Shown here: one piece after another, positions 1-7,950 of the stretch
Position numbering within the stretch: the first letter of the stretch is position 1
Layout: every line of letters starts with the position of its first letter
From: Podochytrium sp. JEL0797
Lineage: Eukaryota; Chytridiomycota; Chytridiomycetes; Chytridiales; Chytriomycetaceae
Reading direction: 5' to 3'
Assembly (NCBI GenBank): GCA_027596195.1
Contig: JADGJG010000803.1
Span: forward strand, 1-12,321
DNA length: 12,321 bases
Position numbers and translations under genes: made by a program
The notes under the pieces: model-generated
Told to the model about the DNA's origin: nothing
Seen by the model: the letters and a program-made list of their open reading frames with translations, nothing else
The model's database searches: none

Positions 1-538
1 CAAACCCGTCGAATGCGTCGATTATGAACATTACGACCAGCACCTCATTGACACACTGATGGCTTTGGAGCTCGCGAGTCGTGGGAGTATCGTGAGTCTA
101 GCCAGCAGTGACGAAACGGTCTGGGGGTCGAGAAACGTGATGCGCCTGATTCACAAGAGTGCTGCCAACTTGATGGCTCATTCTGAAGCGAATGGGTCGT
201 CTCGACCAGGAACTATTAGTGCAAAGAGTAGTTGTGATTCTTCTTTGGATCAGCTTGGGTCTATGGGGTCTGTTCAATCTGGTGGGATTCAATCGAGCAC
301 GCGACAACACGAAACCACGAACGGACTCTTTACAGTTCAAGATTACGTCAAACTACAGCGCCAAATACGCTCACTCACAAGTCAACTGGAGTGCGCCCAA
401 TTGAATCAACGCGATTTGGAACTAGCTTTGGAAAAAGAAAAGTTTTACAAGCAGAAACTGCAGGAGAGGTGCGAAGTGGCGGAGGTGAAGTTGAAGGCGG
501 CCAATGCGGAAATTGCAATGTTGAAATGCTTAGAATAG
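1..538 (+). CDS. 3' part of an unidentified gene with a C-terminal coiled coil
   Basis: An open frame runs from base 2 of the window to the stop TAG at 536-538, giving 178 codons with no stop, so the gene begins upstream of the window. The Met codon at 59 is not a convincing start because the frame stays open before it with coding-like residues (VDYEHYDQHLIDTLM). The middle is Ser/Gly/Gln-rich and probably disordered. The last 65 or so residues, from VQDYVKLQRQIRSLTSQLE onward, are rich in Leu, Glu, Lys and Gln with heptad-like spacing, as in a coiled coil that would mediate self-association or partner binding. I do not recognise the family. The stop lies only 38 bp from the stop of the convergent BTB gene, so the two 3' UTRs probably overlap. 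Confidence 0.6.
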   Translation, partial: KPVECVDYEHYDQHLIDTLMALELASRGSIVSLASSDETVWGSRNVMRLIHKSAANLMAHSEANGSSRPGTISAKSSCDSSLDQLGSMGSVQSGGIQSSTRQHETTNGLFTVQDYVKLQRQIRSLTSQLECAQLNQRDLELALEKEKFYKQKLQERCEVAEVKLKAANAEIAMLKCLE

Positions 539-576
539 CACTTTTGCAACCTTATTTATTTGGATTTTAAACGCGG

Positions 577-2022
577 CTATACAAGTTGAAAAACTTCATA
601 TTCAACGATCTTGCAAACATAATTGCCTTCGGAATCCTTCTTCGTCGATCCCAAAAACTCTCCCAGATACTTCTCGTTGCGAGTACGTGTAGAATCCCGG
701 TGGGAAGAACAAAAACTCGAGTTGTTCAGATACAAATCACTCCTCCCAAATATTGGTCCAAAAAGTGGATCTCCCTCAATTCCACCAGTCAGACTCTCCT
801 TTTCGTCAGAAGTTGGATAAATCTGCCAATCAAATAACCCTGCGACGTCAGGAGTTCCGGAAAACACACACGTCTCATTTGCGGCGATAGGCTTTCCGTT
901 AGAGTCCCATGCAGAATCCACAAAGCCACCAACGATTCGACCATGCTCCGTCTTCACAAGAGTCAGGGTGTTTCGCTTTCCATTGCATGATTTGTGGAAC
1001 TTGGAAGCCTCGAAAGAGTTCTCAGATGCGCGAAACAGCAAGTTCAGCTTCGTTGGAACAGCAGAAGTAACTTGTTGAAGCTCTTGGAGTAGAGAAGCCA
1101 TGCATTCTCGATCCAGCACTTTGGATTTGTCGGCAAGGACCGTACCCCAACGATCGCCGACATGGCAGCCAAAATGCTCTGAGAGCAAAGACCGAATATT
1201 GCCAGAAAGGATTTCGACGAGCGGAACGACAGTGCGTTTGAAAGGGCCGATGGCGATCGAGCAGAGGCGAGCGACTGGCACAAAGTCGCAGATGTCTTCG
1301 CGTGCCTTCTCTGCGTTGAAATCCGCCGTCATGCCAGACTCGATCGAAACGTCCTCACAACCTTGCCTGGCTTTAGCCCAACCGACGAGAAGCCTCCACT
1401 TGTTGACCGGAGTCATTCTTCGATGGCGAATCATCGTCATGAGCTGGTCAACACCCAACGCGCTCAACACCGCACGTCCACCTTCAACAGCCTCCTTCAT
1501 CTTATCCCCTGCCTTCAAGAGAGCTTCGGCTTTAAATTGCTCATCACCGAGAGTGTCGCAGAAAACGTAGAATTCGAACGCGGTTCTGGGAGTAAGGACG
1601 TTGGCGGCAAAGTGTTTGAGACACTGTGTCTTGACCGACGGAAGAATCAGTTGGTCCGCAAAGAGAGCGACCTTCGAATGCATCGAATCGGCAACCGTGG
1701 CAGTGCCCGTGTAGATGAACTCAAGGATCACCGTCATCGTTTCGATTTCCACATCGGGATGGGTCAACACGGCCCTGAGAGACTTGAGTCTCTTCTCATC
1801 GATCTCAACGCCCTCGGGAACTACCACGGAAGAGTCGGACCAAGTCTCCGAGAGTGCTTTGCCGTAATACTCGCAGTTCTGGGACAGGATGTTGGCATGG
1901 GCAAAGATGGGAGTCTTGGAGGGTCCCACGAGGAGGAGAACATCAGAAAATGCCGAGTTGAGGCGGATCGCGTTGTTGGAATCGACCAGGGAAGTCTCGC
2001 TGGCGAGGGAGAGTTGCGCCAT
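577..2022 (-). CDS. BTB-BACK-TLDc domain protein
   Basis: This is a single 481-residue open frame with no sign of an intron. It starts at ATG 2022 (MAQLSLASET). Residues about 21-135 look like a BTB/POZ fold: FSDVLLLVG, then IFAHANILSQNCEYYGKAL, then MTVILEFIYTGTATV. Residues about 140-255 are helical, as in a BACK-type linker. Residues about 325-480 match a TLDc domain: LLFRASENSFEASKFHKSC, TLTLVKTEHGRIVGGF, FGPIFGRSDLYL and the terminal VEYEVFQLV. In known families BTB-BACK modules recruit substrates to Cullin-3 ubiquitin ligases, and TLDc domains are linked to oxidative-stress responses and V-ATPase regulation. A role as a Cullin-3 adaptor here is inference. BTB-BACK-TLDc proteins are often expanded in fungi and protists. 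The start is 562 bp from the divergent exonuclease gene. Confidence 0.85.
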   Translation of the reverse strand: MAQLSLASETSLVDSNNAIRLNSAFSDVLLLVGPSKTPIFAHANILSQNCEYYGKALSETWSDSSVVVPEGVEIDEKRLKSLRAVLTHPDVEIETMTVILEFIYTGTATVADSMHSKVALFADQLILPSVKTQCLKHFAANVLTPRTAFEFYVFCDTLGDEQFKAEALLKAGDKMKEAVEGGRAVLSALGVDQLMTMIRHRRMTPVNKWRLLVGWAKARQGCEDVSIESGMTADFNAEKAREDICDFVPVARLCSIAIGPFKRTVVPLVEILSGNIRSLLSEHFGCHVGDRWGTVLADKSKVLDRECMASLLQELQQVTSAVPTKLNLLFRASENSFEASKFHKSCNGKRNTLTLVKTEHGRIVGGFVDSAWDSNGKPIAANETCVFSGTPDVAGLFDWQIYPTSDEKESLTGGIEGDPLFGPIFGRSDLYLNNSSFCSSHRDSTRTRNEKYLGEFLGSTKKDSEGNYVCKIVEYEVFQLV

Positions 2023-2584
2023 AGTTGATCAGGTGGCCGAAAAGGTTGGGGATCGAAAGTTCAAATAACAAACAATTCAAAACCTCAATCACCGCGTGCT
2101 GTCAAGACGGGGTCGCCCTGACACGTGAATAAAAGCAACCGTTAATTTGCTTAAAGCTTGTAGTTGCCCAGAACCCTCTTTGAGGTTTTTGGAAACCTTC
2201 TTCTCATTTAGTCCATTTGAAATGCTTGTGTTGAAAATCGGGTTATTTTGGCTTCTTTGCGTGTGCATTTATTCGTTGGCTTGAGATAAATTCGAGAATC
2301 GTGGCTGCTGTCTTGGTTGTGATTGAGTGTGTTATCTTGGCTGCCTGGCAGCAGTTTGTGGCGGATCCTTCTCCAAATTCCAATAATTGTTGGTGACAAC
2401 TCCTTTTACTCATGCAGTTAATCAAATGGTTTCAGAATCATTATGTTCAATCTTGTGTTATTTGTGCTTCTTTGCAACGGCATTTACGCGGCAAAATGAA
2501 AGCGATCAGATGATCTTTGTGGCGTTGGGAATCGCTTCTTTCTCCATATATCTGCCGCATGATTCGCGAAATAAACATTTTTGA
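2023..2584. promoter_or_regulatory. Divergent intergenic region between the BTB-TLDc and exonuclease genes
   Basis: These 562 bp separate two start codons on opposite strands, so the region should hold both promoters. It is AT-richer than the flanking genes. I see a TGAATAAAAGC stretch near 2127 and several AT-rich tracts, but no convincing TATA box, tandem repeat or conserved operator. The short open frames inside (for example 2208-2425 on the minus strand) lack start context and coding-like composition. The regulatory role is inferred from position only. Confidence 0.4.
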
Positions 2585-4419
2585 ATGTTTTCCATCACGC
2601 CCGCCCTCGCAGAGATTGTGGCATCATCTTGCTGCCCCCTTGGTATTGAATGCCTTGCCCATGACAGCGGCTTCTGCTGGTTTTCTCTGCACGAACGCCC
2701 GCCAAGCGAAGTGCCTCGCGAAGAGCCCGCAGTGCCCAAGAAGCGGACAGCGCCAGCACCCACTTCGGCCTCAAACACTGGCACCAAAAAGGCCAAGGCG
2801 CACGCACTTCCGCCGCCGCCGCCGCCGCCTCCGGCCACCTCGGTTCCGATCCGACGCGCGCAGCTTCTCGCTGCTGCAACGCTGCCGCCCGCGCCTCGCC
2901 CCGCACCCGCTGCCCCTCCTGGGCTGAGCAACACGCGCCGCCCCGTCATCGCGGCGTCGCTCACGACCCGCGTCGAACGTTCAAAGCGGCAAAAAGTGCT
3001 TGACCATTTCTTTGGCGAATTTCAGCGCATCTATGCCCCACTCGAAAAACAAGACGCGACGCTGCCCCACAAACACGCTTTTGACCAGGAAGACGCCCTG
3101 CAGCGCAAATGCACAAACTCGACTGCTTACATGACACTTGCGCAGCCCATTTTGAATCGCCTCAAAAAGAGGCCGGTCGCGACGTCAATGACAGACACGG
3201 GTAATTCTTTCTACTGCGGCGTATTCGTATTGACTGAACTAATCAACACAGGAATCGACGGCATCTGGTTCCCACCCACAACCTCCCCCCACGGCCCCCT
3301 CTTCACCGGCACACTCCCCTCCCTCGACCACTTCACCCCCCTCCTCCTCACCCCCGAATCCCTCCACGCAAACGCCTACCCAACCCTCCAATCCCTCTTT
3401 GAAACCATGACCCAACCACCTCTCACAAAATCCGCCCTCCAAAAAGTCGCGTGCGACCGCTGTAAAGCCGATTTCACCCCGCACCACACGGATGATATGG
3501 TCCCACATGACTGGGAAGCATGCACTTACCATCGAAGTCGTAGTTCTTTGCAGGTGTTGAATGGAACCGCGCCGACTTCCAAAACGCGCATTTATGCGTG
3601 TTGTCAGTTGGATCAGACTTCTCGTGGGTGTTCGACGGGACCACACGTGTTTAAGGATAGGGATTTTTCGCAGTTGAATGCGCGGATCCCATTCACGTCT
3701 CTTCCTGAGAATCCGGACCCGATTTTGAAAGTGGCTGGGATTGATTGTGAAATGAGTTATACTACTGGTGGGATGGAACTCACACGGTGTACTGTTGTGG
3801 ATGCGGGGAGTGGGGAGGTGGTGTTGGATGAGTTGGTCAAGACAAAGTATCCGGTTTTGGACCTAAATTCAGATTGTAAGTGTCATTCTTTTTGGGTTGA
3901 GTGGAGTGGAGTGCATCCAGGTGAAGCATGCAATCATGCAAGCATGTGTGTCAAAGGTCATGCACGCGGAAGGAACTTTCAAAGCAAAGAAATCAACCCA
4001 TCCGTTTCCTTTCCTAATTCTAATTTTGTCATTTTCTAGACTCTGGAATCACTGACCTCTCCAAAGCAACCCATACCCTCTCTACTCTTCATCAACTCCT
4101 CTCCCTCCACATCTCCCCCTCCACCCTCCTCATTGGCCATGGCCTCGAAAACGACCTCACAGCCCTCCGTCTCATCCACCCCCACTGCATCGACACTGCT
4201 GTCCTCTTCCCACGTGTGAACCAACCTGTGCATAATCCCACCGGAATGGTGTATAAACACAGTTTGAAGGTGTTGTGTGAAAAGGTGCTGGGGAAACGGA
4301 TTCAGGTCGTGAATGATCAGACGGTGGGGCATGATAGTGCAGAGGATGCGAGGGCTGCAGTGGAGTTGGTGTTGTTTTGGGTGAGGCAGAAGGAGAGGGG
4401 GGTTGCTGTGACCTATTAA
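2585..4419 (+). CDS. REX3: REX3/REXO1-type DEDDh RNA exonuclease, three exons
   Basis: Proposed exons are 2585-3200, 3252-3875 and 4040-4419, encoding 539 residues. The N-terminus (MFSITPALAEI, then Cys17, Cys23, Cys31 and His36 ending in FCWFSLH) resembles the CCCH finger at the start of Rex3/REXO1 proteins. A Pro/Ala-rich stretch including eight prolines follows (about 60-125). Next comes the family's Cys/His module (VACDRCKADF, EACTYHRS, YACCQLDQ, GPHVF). The exonuclease has all DEDDh residues: Exo I GIDCEM (Asp370, Glu372), Exo II GHGLENDL (Asp452), Exo III HDSAEDARAA (His511, Asp516). Relatives trim 3' ends of small stable RNAs such as 5.8S rRNA, RNase MRP RNA and tRNA. The second intron (3876-4039, GTAAGT..CTAG, 164 nt) is required: it joins GAT T to AC and yields DYSGIT, the family's typical context. 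The first (3201-3251, 51 nt) is in frame and stop-free. If retained, the protein has 556 residues. The exact Rex1/Rex3/REXO1 assignment is less certain than the family. Confidence 0.88.
3876..4039 (+). other. Intron 2 of the exonuclease gene
   Basis: The donor GTAAGT at 3876 and the acceptor TTTTCTAG ending at 4039 flank a segment with branch-like CCTAATTCTAAT just before the acceptor. It interrupts a codon after its first base. Removing it fuses DLNSD to YSGITDL and brings the Exo II and Exo III motifs into frame. It is two to three times longer than the other introns here and carries a cluster of CATGC words at about 3925-3946. Confidence 0.9.
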
Positions 4420-4470
4420 ATATTCGGTTTCTGATGCATAAAATATTTTCTAATCTGGATTCTTGTGTTT

Positions 4471-5621
4471 TCATTCTCCTGGCCCTTTCAACTCATTCAT
4501 CAACCTCACCAAAACTCCAAAATGCAACCCACCATATACAATCATGAACCCACGCAAAGTGGGTTCTGTCAAACCACCATTGATTGGTATTGGGATCTTA
4601 AACAATTGCATTCCATCCACAACAAGAATACACACATCACTGAGCACGAGTGCAGAAACCACAATGAGTGGATGTATCCTTTCCCTCCTCCCAAACATGA
4701 CCAACCAGACACTCAGAATGCTCCTGCAAGCATGATGATGAGAAGTCAAGAATTCTCTGAAATAAATTCAAGGCTACCAAACGCGAACCAGAGGTATCCA
4801 CGACATCTGAAACGCGAGGATCCAGACAATGAAGGAGGCGAAAGTATATCGGGGCATGAAAGGGGGTTGTTTTTGAGGTGGAATGGATAATGCGGAGTCA
4901 GCAGGGAGGAGGGTGTATGTGTTGTTTTCAATGATTCGGAGCATGAATATTGATGAGACTTTGAGGGGTTTAATTTCAATGCGTCATCATCATCGGAGAT
5001 ACACAACCGCAATACGTACTAATGAACTCGGACAAATGGCCCAAAATAGATCCAACAGGTATTTCCTCAAACACGCGTGGAACTTGAGACAGCCATATGG
5101 ATGTCGAATTCATGACTGCAGCATCTGTCGCGGCATGTGGTGGGTCCAACCAAGCGTCTTGCTTGCTTTGATCCGAGTCTGAACCCAACAACACGGACGC
5201 GACCCTCAACACAAACGAAACCGCGATCCAGATATTGAAATCTTTGGGCTGGTGCGTTGTATCTGTTTTAGTTGGTTGCGAGAACTTGAATCGAACTATG
5301 ACCCCCCACCGCGTTCGTTAGCAAAGAAAACAAACAAAAGGCGGGTTTTTCTGATCGCACGCAACGACAACAGAACTCACACAGCATCGCAACCACAGCA
5401 ACTAATACTGCACAAGTCCTTACGATCATCACGCGACTCGACCGAGTCAACTGTGAACGCGGAGAGTTTGCGAGAATCAACAAACACGCGACAATGCCAA
5501 GCGCACAGGATGCGAGGAGGGCTGCAAGGAATCGCGCAAACAGACGCGAGTACTTCATGTTGTTTACGGCTGCGTGGAACGCGAGAAAGTGGAGGACGAG
5601 AGTGAGCGTGGATGCGAGCAT
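4471..5621 (-). CDS. Unrecognised multi-pass membrane protein, four exons
   Basis: Proposed exons on the minus strand are 5621-5381, 5295-5020, 4958-4778 and 4723-4471, encoding 316 residues. Introns are 5380-5296 (85 nt; GTGAGT, branch GCTAACG, CATAG), 5019-4959 (61 nt; GTACGT..AAAG) and 4777-4724 (54 nt; GTAGCC, branch-like CTTGACT, TGCAG). The phases 1, 1 and 2 all agree, and no internal stop remains. Hydrophobic segments include LTLVLHFLAFHAAV, FLAALLASCALGIVACLLIL, RTCAVLVAVVAMLF, IWIAVSFVLRVASVLLG, FASFIVWILAFQMSWIPLV, LIVVSALVLSDVCILVV and GFMIVYGGLHFGVLVRLM. A further one or two are possible, so 7-9 membrane passes. I do not recognise the family; transporter, receptor and structural membrane protein all remain possible. 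The first exon could start at the internal Met (MKYSRLF). The splice model is by eye; the intron 2 acceptor is the weakest point. Confidence 0.6.
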
Positions 5622-5663
5622 TCTTTGAATACATATATTTTTTGTTTTTCCGCAACATTTCAA
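5622..5663. promoter_or_regulatory. 42-bp gap between divergent start codons
   Basis: Only 42 bp separate the ATG of the minus-strand membrane gene (5621) and the ATG of the plus-strand PHD gene (5664). The gap is AT-rich (ACATATATTTTTTG). It is too short to hold two promoters plus two leaders, so each transcript must begin inside its neighbour or one start codon is wrong. Downstream in-frame Met codons exist in both genes (MKYSRLF on the minus strand, MRHCAAC on the plus strand). Confidence 0.5.
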
Positions 5664-6686
5664 ATGGACCTTGCCCCGCCCCTTCAACCGCAACGCCTCC
5701 TCATCAAACTCCCTGCCCGGGCACTCCAGGCTTCCAATGTCGCACCGATGCGGCACTGCGCAGCCTGCAGCGAGTTTACATCCCTCGCCGTGCTTCGCTG
5801 CGCAAAATGCCCGAGGGCGTTCCACCTGTTTTGTGTCCAGGAGGCCTTTGAGGAGGTGCCCAAGAGCGAGTGGATGTGCAACAAGTGCAGAAAGAGAAGC
5901 GAGAAGGAAAAGGTTATTTTTATTTATTTTATTGGTATTCGACTATTCACAGTTCCCTTCCAGACCTCGAAATCAAAAACGCGAACCGGAACCGGCTTCG
6001 CGAAACTCGTTTCTCGCCTCGCCAAAACGAATCCAAAAGACTTTGCCATTCCGCGCCTATTCCTCGACGCAAAATATACAACCTACCAAAACCCGACTCT
6101 ACCCATCTTGGGCATCCCCGCAGCAGTCTCTGTGTGCGCTGAACCACCTGTCGTTCCCACTGGTCCCGCTCTGAATAACGAAGACGATACCGCATCCGAC
6201 ACGGACCTTCCGACACGTGTGACCCATTTCCATCCACTTGAACCACCGCCACAGCTTCCCCAAGCTTCAATCACGCACCTATCCCATCTTCGCCCCAAAT
6301 CCTCCGCATCCTCCACCCCGCGATCCTCCACCCCAACAGTCACCACATACCCGCGACAATCCCACCGCATCCTCAACGCTGCGCTCCAACTCCCACCATC
6401 AGGACCTACCACCGTCTCCGAATCAATCCACCCATCAACAACACCAGCAACGACCACCACCTCCCGGGCTTCAACAGTCTCCGTTTCGCGACGCGCGAGT
6501 CCTTCTGTGACACCGTATTTCGATGATGATGAGGACGAGGGAGAGGGTTGCGCGGTTGTGGAAGTTCCGGTGGTACGGATTTTGGAGTCGACCATCAAGA
6601 GGGAGTTTTTGGAAACGGTAAAGCGGCGGCGGTTAGAACGGAAACAGGGTGAGATGATGGCGCGAGTCGAGGGAAGTGTGGTTTAG
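5664..6686 (+). CDS. PHD-finger protein, two exons
   Basis: Proposed exons are 5664-5912 and 5964-6686, encoding 323 residues. Residues 32-75 form a complete PHD Cys4-His-Cys3 set: Cys32, Cys35, Cys46, Cys49, His54, Cys57, Cys72 and Cys75, with the typical CPRAFHLFC and WMCNKC. PHD fingers bind histone H3 tails, so a nuclear chromatin role is likely. After the finger, GFAKLVSRLAKTNPKDFAIP resembles the segment following the first PHD of Rco1/PHF12 (Rpd3S-type deacetylase) proteins; this resemblance is from memory and tentative. The middle (about 140-280) is Pro/Ser/Thr-rich and disordered, then come an acidic patch (FDDDEDEGEG) and a basic C-terminus (VKRRRLERKQ). The 51-nt intron 5913-5963 (GTTATT..CCTTCCAG) is phase 0 and stop-free. 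If retained it adds 17 hydrophobic residues immediately after the finger. I saw no second PHD. Confidence 0.75.
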   Translation: MDLAPPLQPQRLLIKLPARALQASNVAPMRHCAACSEFTSLAVLRCAKCPRAFHLFCVQEAFEEVPKSEWMCNKCRKRSEKEKVIFIYFIGIRLFTVPFQTSKSKTRTGTGFAKLVSRLAKTNPKDFAIPRLFLDAKYTTYQNPTLPILGIPAAVSVCAEPPVVPTGPALNNEDDTASDTDLPTRVTHFHPLEPPPQLPQASITHLSHLRPKSSASSTPRSSTPTVTTYPRQSHRILNAALQLPPSGPTTVSESIHPSTTPATTTTSRASTVSVSRRASPSVTPYFDDDEDEGEGCAVVEVPVVRILESTIKREFLETVKRRRLERKQGEMMARVEGSVV

Positions 6687-6786
6687 AGGAGAGAGTGGTG
6701 TAATGGGGACGGAGAGGGTTTTGGAAAAAACGACTGGACTCTTCATTTTAAATATATTTATCCGTGAATAAGAAAGCCAAAAAGGT

Positions 6787-7538
6787 CTACTTTGTTTGGC
6801 TCCGTGTAGTCGTTTTGGTTGAGCTCGTTTTCGTTGTTGTGCTCGTTGTCTTGGTGCTCGGTTTCGTGCTCGTTGTTTTGGTGGAGCTTGATTTTGTGCT
6901 CGTTGTTTTGGTGGTCGATGTTTTGGTGGTCGATGTCTTGGTACTCGTTGTTTTGGTGCTGGTTGTTTTGGTGGTCCGCGTTGTACTGGTTCGCGTTTTC
7001 GTGGTCGTGCTCGTTGTCTTGGTACTCGTTGTCTTGCTGCTCGTAGTCGTGGTTCTCGAACGCGTTTCCGCGTGCGCCACGAGCGTTTTGGGTGGGGCAG
7101 GAGGGAGAGGTGCGGGTTGACAGATTCCATCAAAGTGTTTGTTGATCTAGCATGTGCGGTGTCCAAAACAAATCAGAATCCACAAAAGCCGCACTTCCCC
7201 TCAAACAAAATCTCGAACGTTTCACTCACCGTCGCCACGGTATCCTTAAACACCAACGTCCCGCATCCAGATCCAGGAGCCACCAAATTACTCGCCAACA
7301 AGTCTCCCAAAAAGCCCCTCATGAGACACAAGTATTTCACATTCTCGGGGGTCAGTGGGTCGCTCGTCTCGAGACAGGATTGGAGGACAGCGGGGGCACA
7401 TGCGGGGAGGGTTTTCCATAGGTCTTGGAGGAGCGGGAGGTTGTAGGCGCGCCAGAGCGGGGAAGTTGGGTTTTGTTGGGCGTGGACGGTGAAGGAGAAA
7501 GGGAGGATTGAAGCGAGGAGGAGGAGGATTGGAAACAT
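6787..7538 (-). CDS. Secreted protein with cysteine-bearing domain and Thr/Ser/Lys repeat tail, two exons
   Basis: Proposed exons are 7538-7230 and 7146-6787, encoding 222 residues. The intron 7229-7147 (83 nt) has donor GTGAGT, branch-like TTCTGATTT and acceptor GCTAG, with phase 0 on both sides. The N-terminus MFPILLLLASILPFSFTVHA is a clear signal peptide with likely cleavage before QQNP. A domain of about 90 residues follows with five cysteines (47, 55, 71, 92, 112); Cys112 comes from exon 2 (HFDGICQ). A Pro-rich hinge (PAPLPPAPPK) leads into about 95 residues that are almost only Thr, Ser, Lys and Arg, in units like TSTKT and STTKT. There is no GPI signal or membrane anchor at the end. 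Secretion and O-glycosylation of the tail are inference. The family is not recognised; a cell-wall or extracellular matrix protein is plausible. Confidence 0.7.
6795..7060 (-). repeat. Degenerate 15-nt-based coding repeat (Thr/Ser/Lys tail)
   Basis: On the plus strand the words GTGCTCGTTGTTTTGGTGG (6866-6884 and 6896-6914), TTTTGGTGGTCGATG and CTTGGTACTCGTTGT recur at spacings that are multiples of 15. On the minus strand this codes for TSTKT-like pentapeptides. Because the unit lacks stop codons, several other frames on both strands also stay open through the tract. Such arrays often vary in copy number between strains. Confidence 0.75.
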
Positions 7539-7950
7539 TGATTCTTTTTGCTTGTGATGTAGTGGGGTATGTGGGGTGCGATGGTATGTGTGGGCGTGGG
7601 TTGCGCGCGTGGGTGTGTTTTTTGACAGGTGTTTTTTTTTATCGGGAAACACGTCAAGACGCGGCTTCATTTTTGTTTTGGGTTCAAACAAAAGAAATGG
7701 CAGTCCAAACAAAAACAAGCAGCTAACATGATTGAGTGGGGGGATGTGGGTTAAACTTACCGCGTGTCACCTTTCAATGCACGATTCTCGGACAGAATTC
7801 GAAAGTCGGGTTTCTTGAACGCGTTGAATGTTTACTACACAGTGGATGCCCTCTTCTCGCATGCGGTGGTTGAGGGGTTCTAAGCGGCCGGCAAAAAGAC
7901 CGATCGTGCGAACGAGACTGCGCTCGCTAAAAGTCAACACCCATTTTTCC

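Noticed and set aside
1363..2028. Plus-strand 221-codon frame
   Set aside because: It is antisense to the BTB and BACK regions, whose family motifs are clear on the minus strand.
2506..2964. Minus-strand Gly/Ala-rich 152-codon frame
   Set aside because: It is antisense to the Pro/Ala-rich part of the exonuclease; the glycine run is the reverse of the proline codons.
3925..3946. Cluster of CATGC words, partly palindromic
   Set aside because: It lies inside the long intron of the exonuclease gene and is too short and degenerate to call a repeat element.
4465..4890. Plus-strand 141-codon frame
   Set aside because: It starts at GTG, lacks coding-like composition and lies antisense to the last two exons of the membrane gene, whose hydrophobic segments and splice phases are consistent.
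5268..5825. A single unspliced minus-strand protein of 185 codons
   Set aside because: Its N-terminal part is antisense to the PHD finger and its C-terminal part runs into an intron with GTGAGT, GCTAACG and CATAG. Only 5621-5381 is kept as an exon.
6764..7120. Plus-strand frame of 118 codons made almost only of Val, Leu and Asp
   Set aside because: It is the antisense of the Thr/Ser/Lys coding repeat and starts at GTG. The hydrophobic look follows from reading ACC/ACA/ACG/AAG codons backwards.
6633..7166. Minus-strand Arg/Pro/Lys/Gln-rich frame of 177 codons
   Set aside because: It is another frame of the same stop-poor repeat. The signal-peptide exon joins the Thr/Ser/Lys frame in phase 0 with good splice motifs, while this frame has no comparable upstream exon.
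7740..7950. Possible ankyrin-like pieces (FLERVECLLHSGCPLL, DRANETALA)
   Set aside because: The pieces are short, in different frames and do not form a full ankyrin unit, so the resemblance is not strong enough to name.
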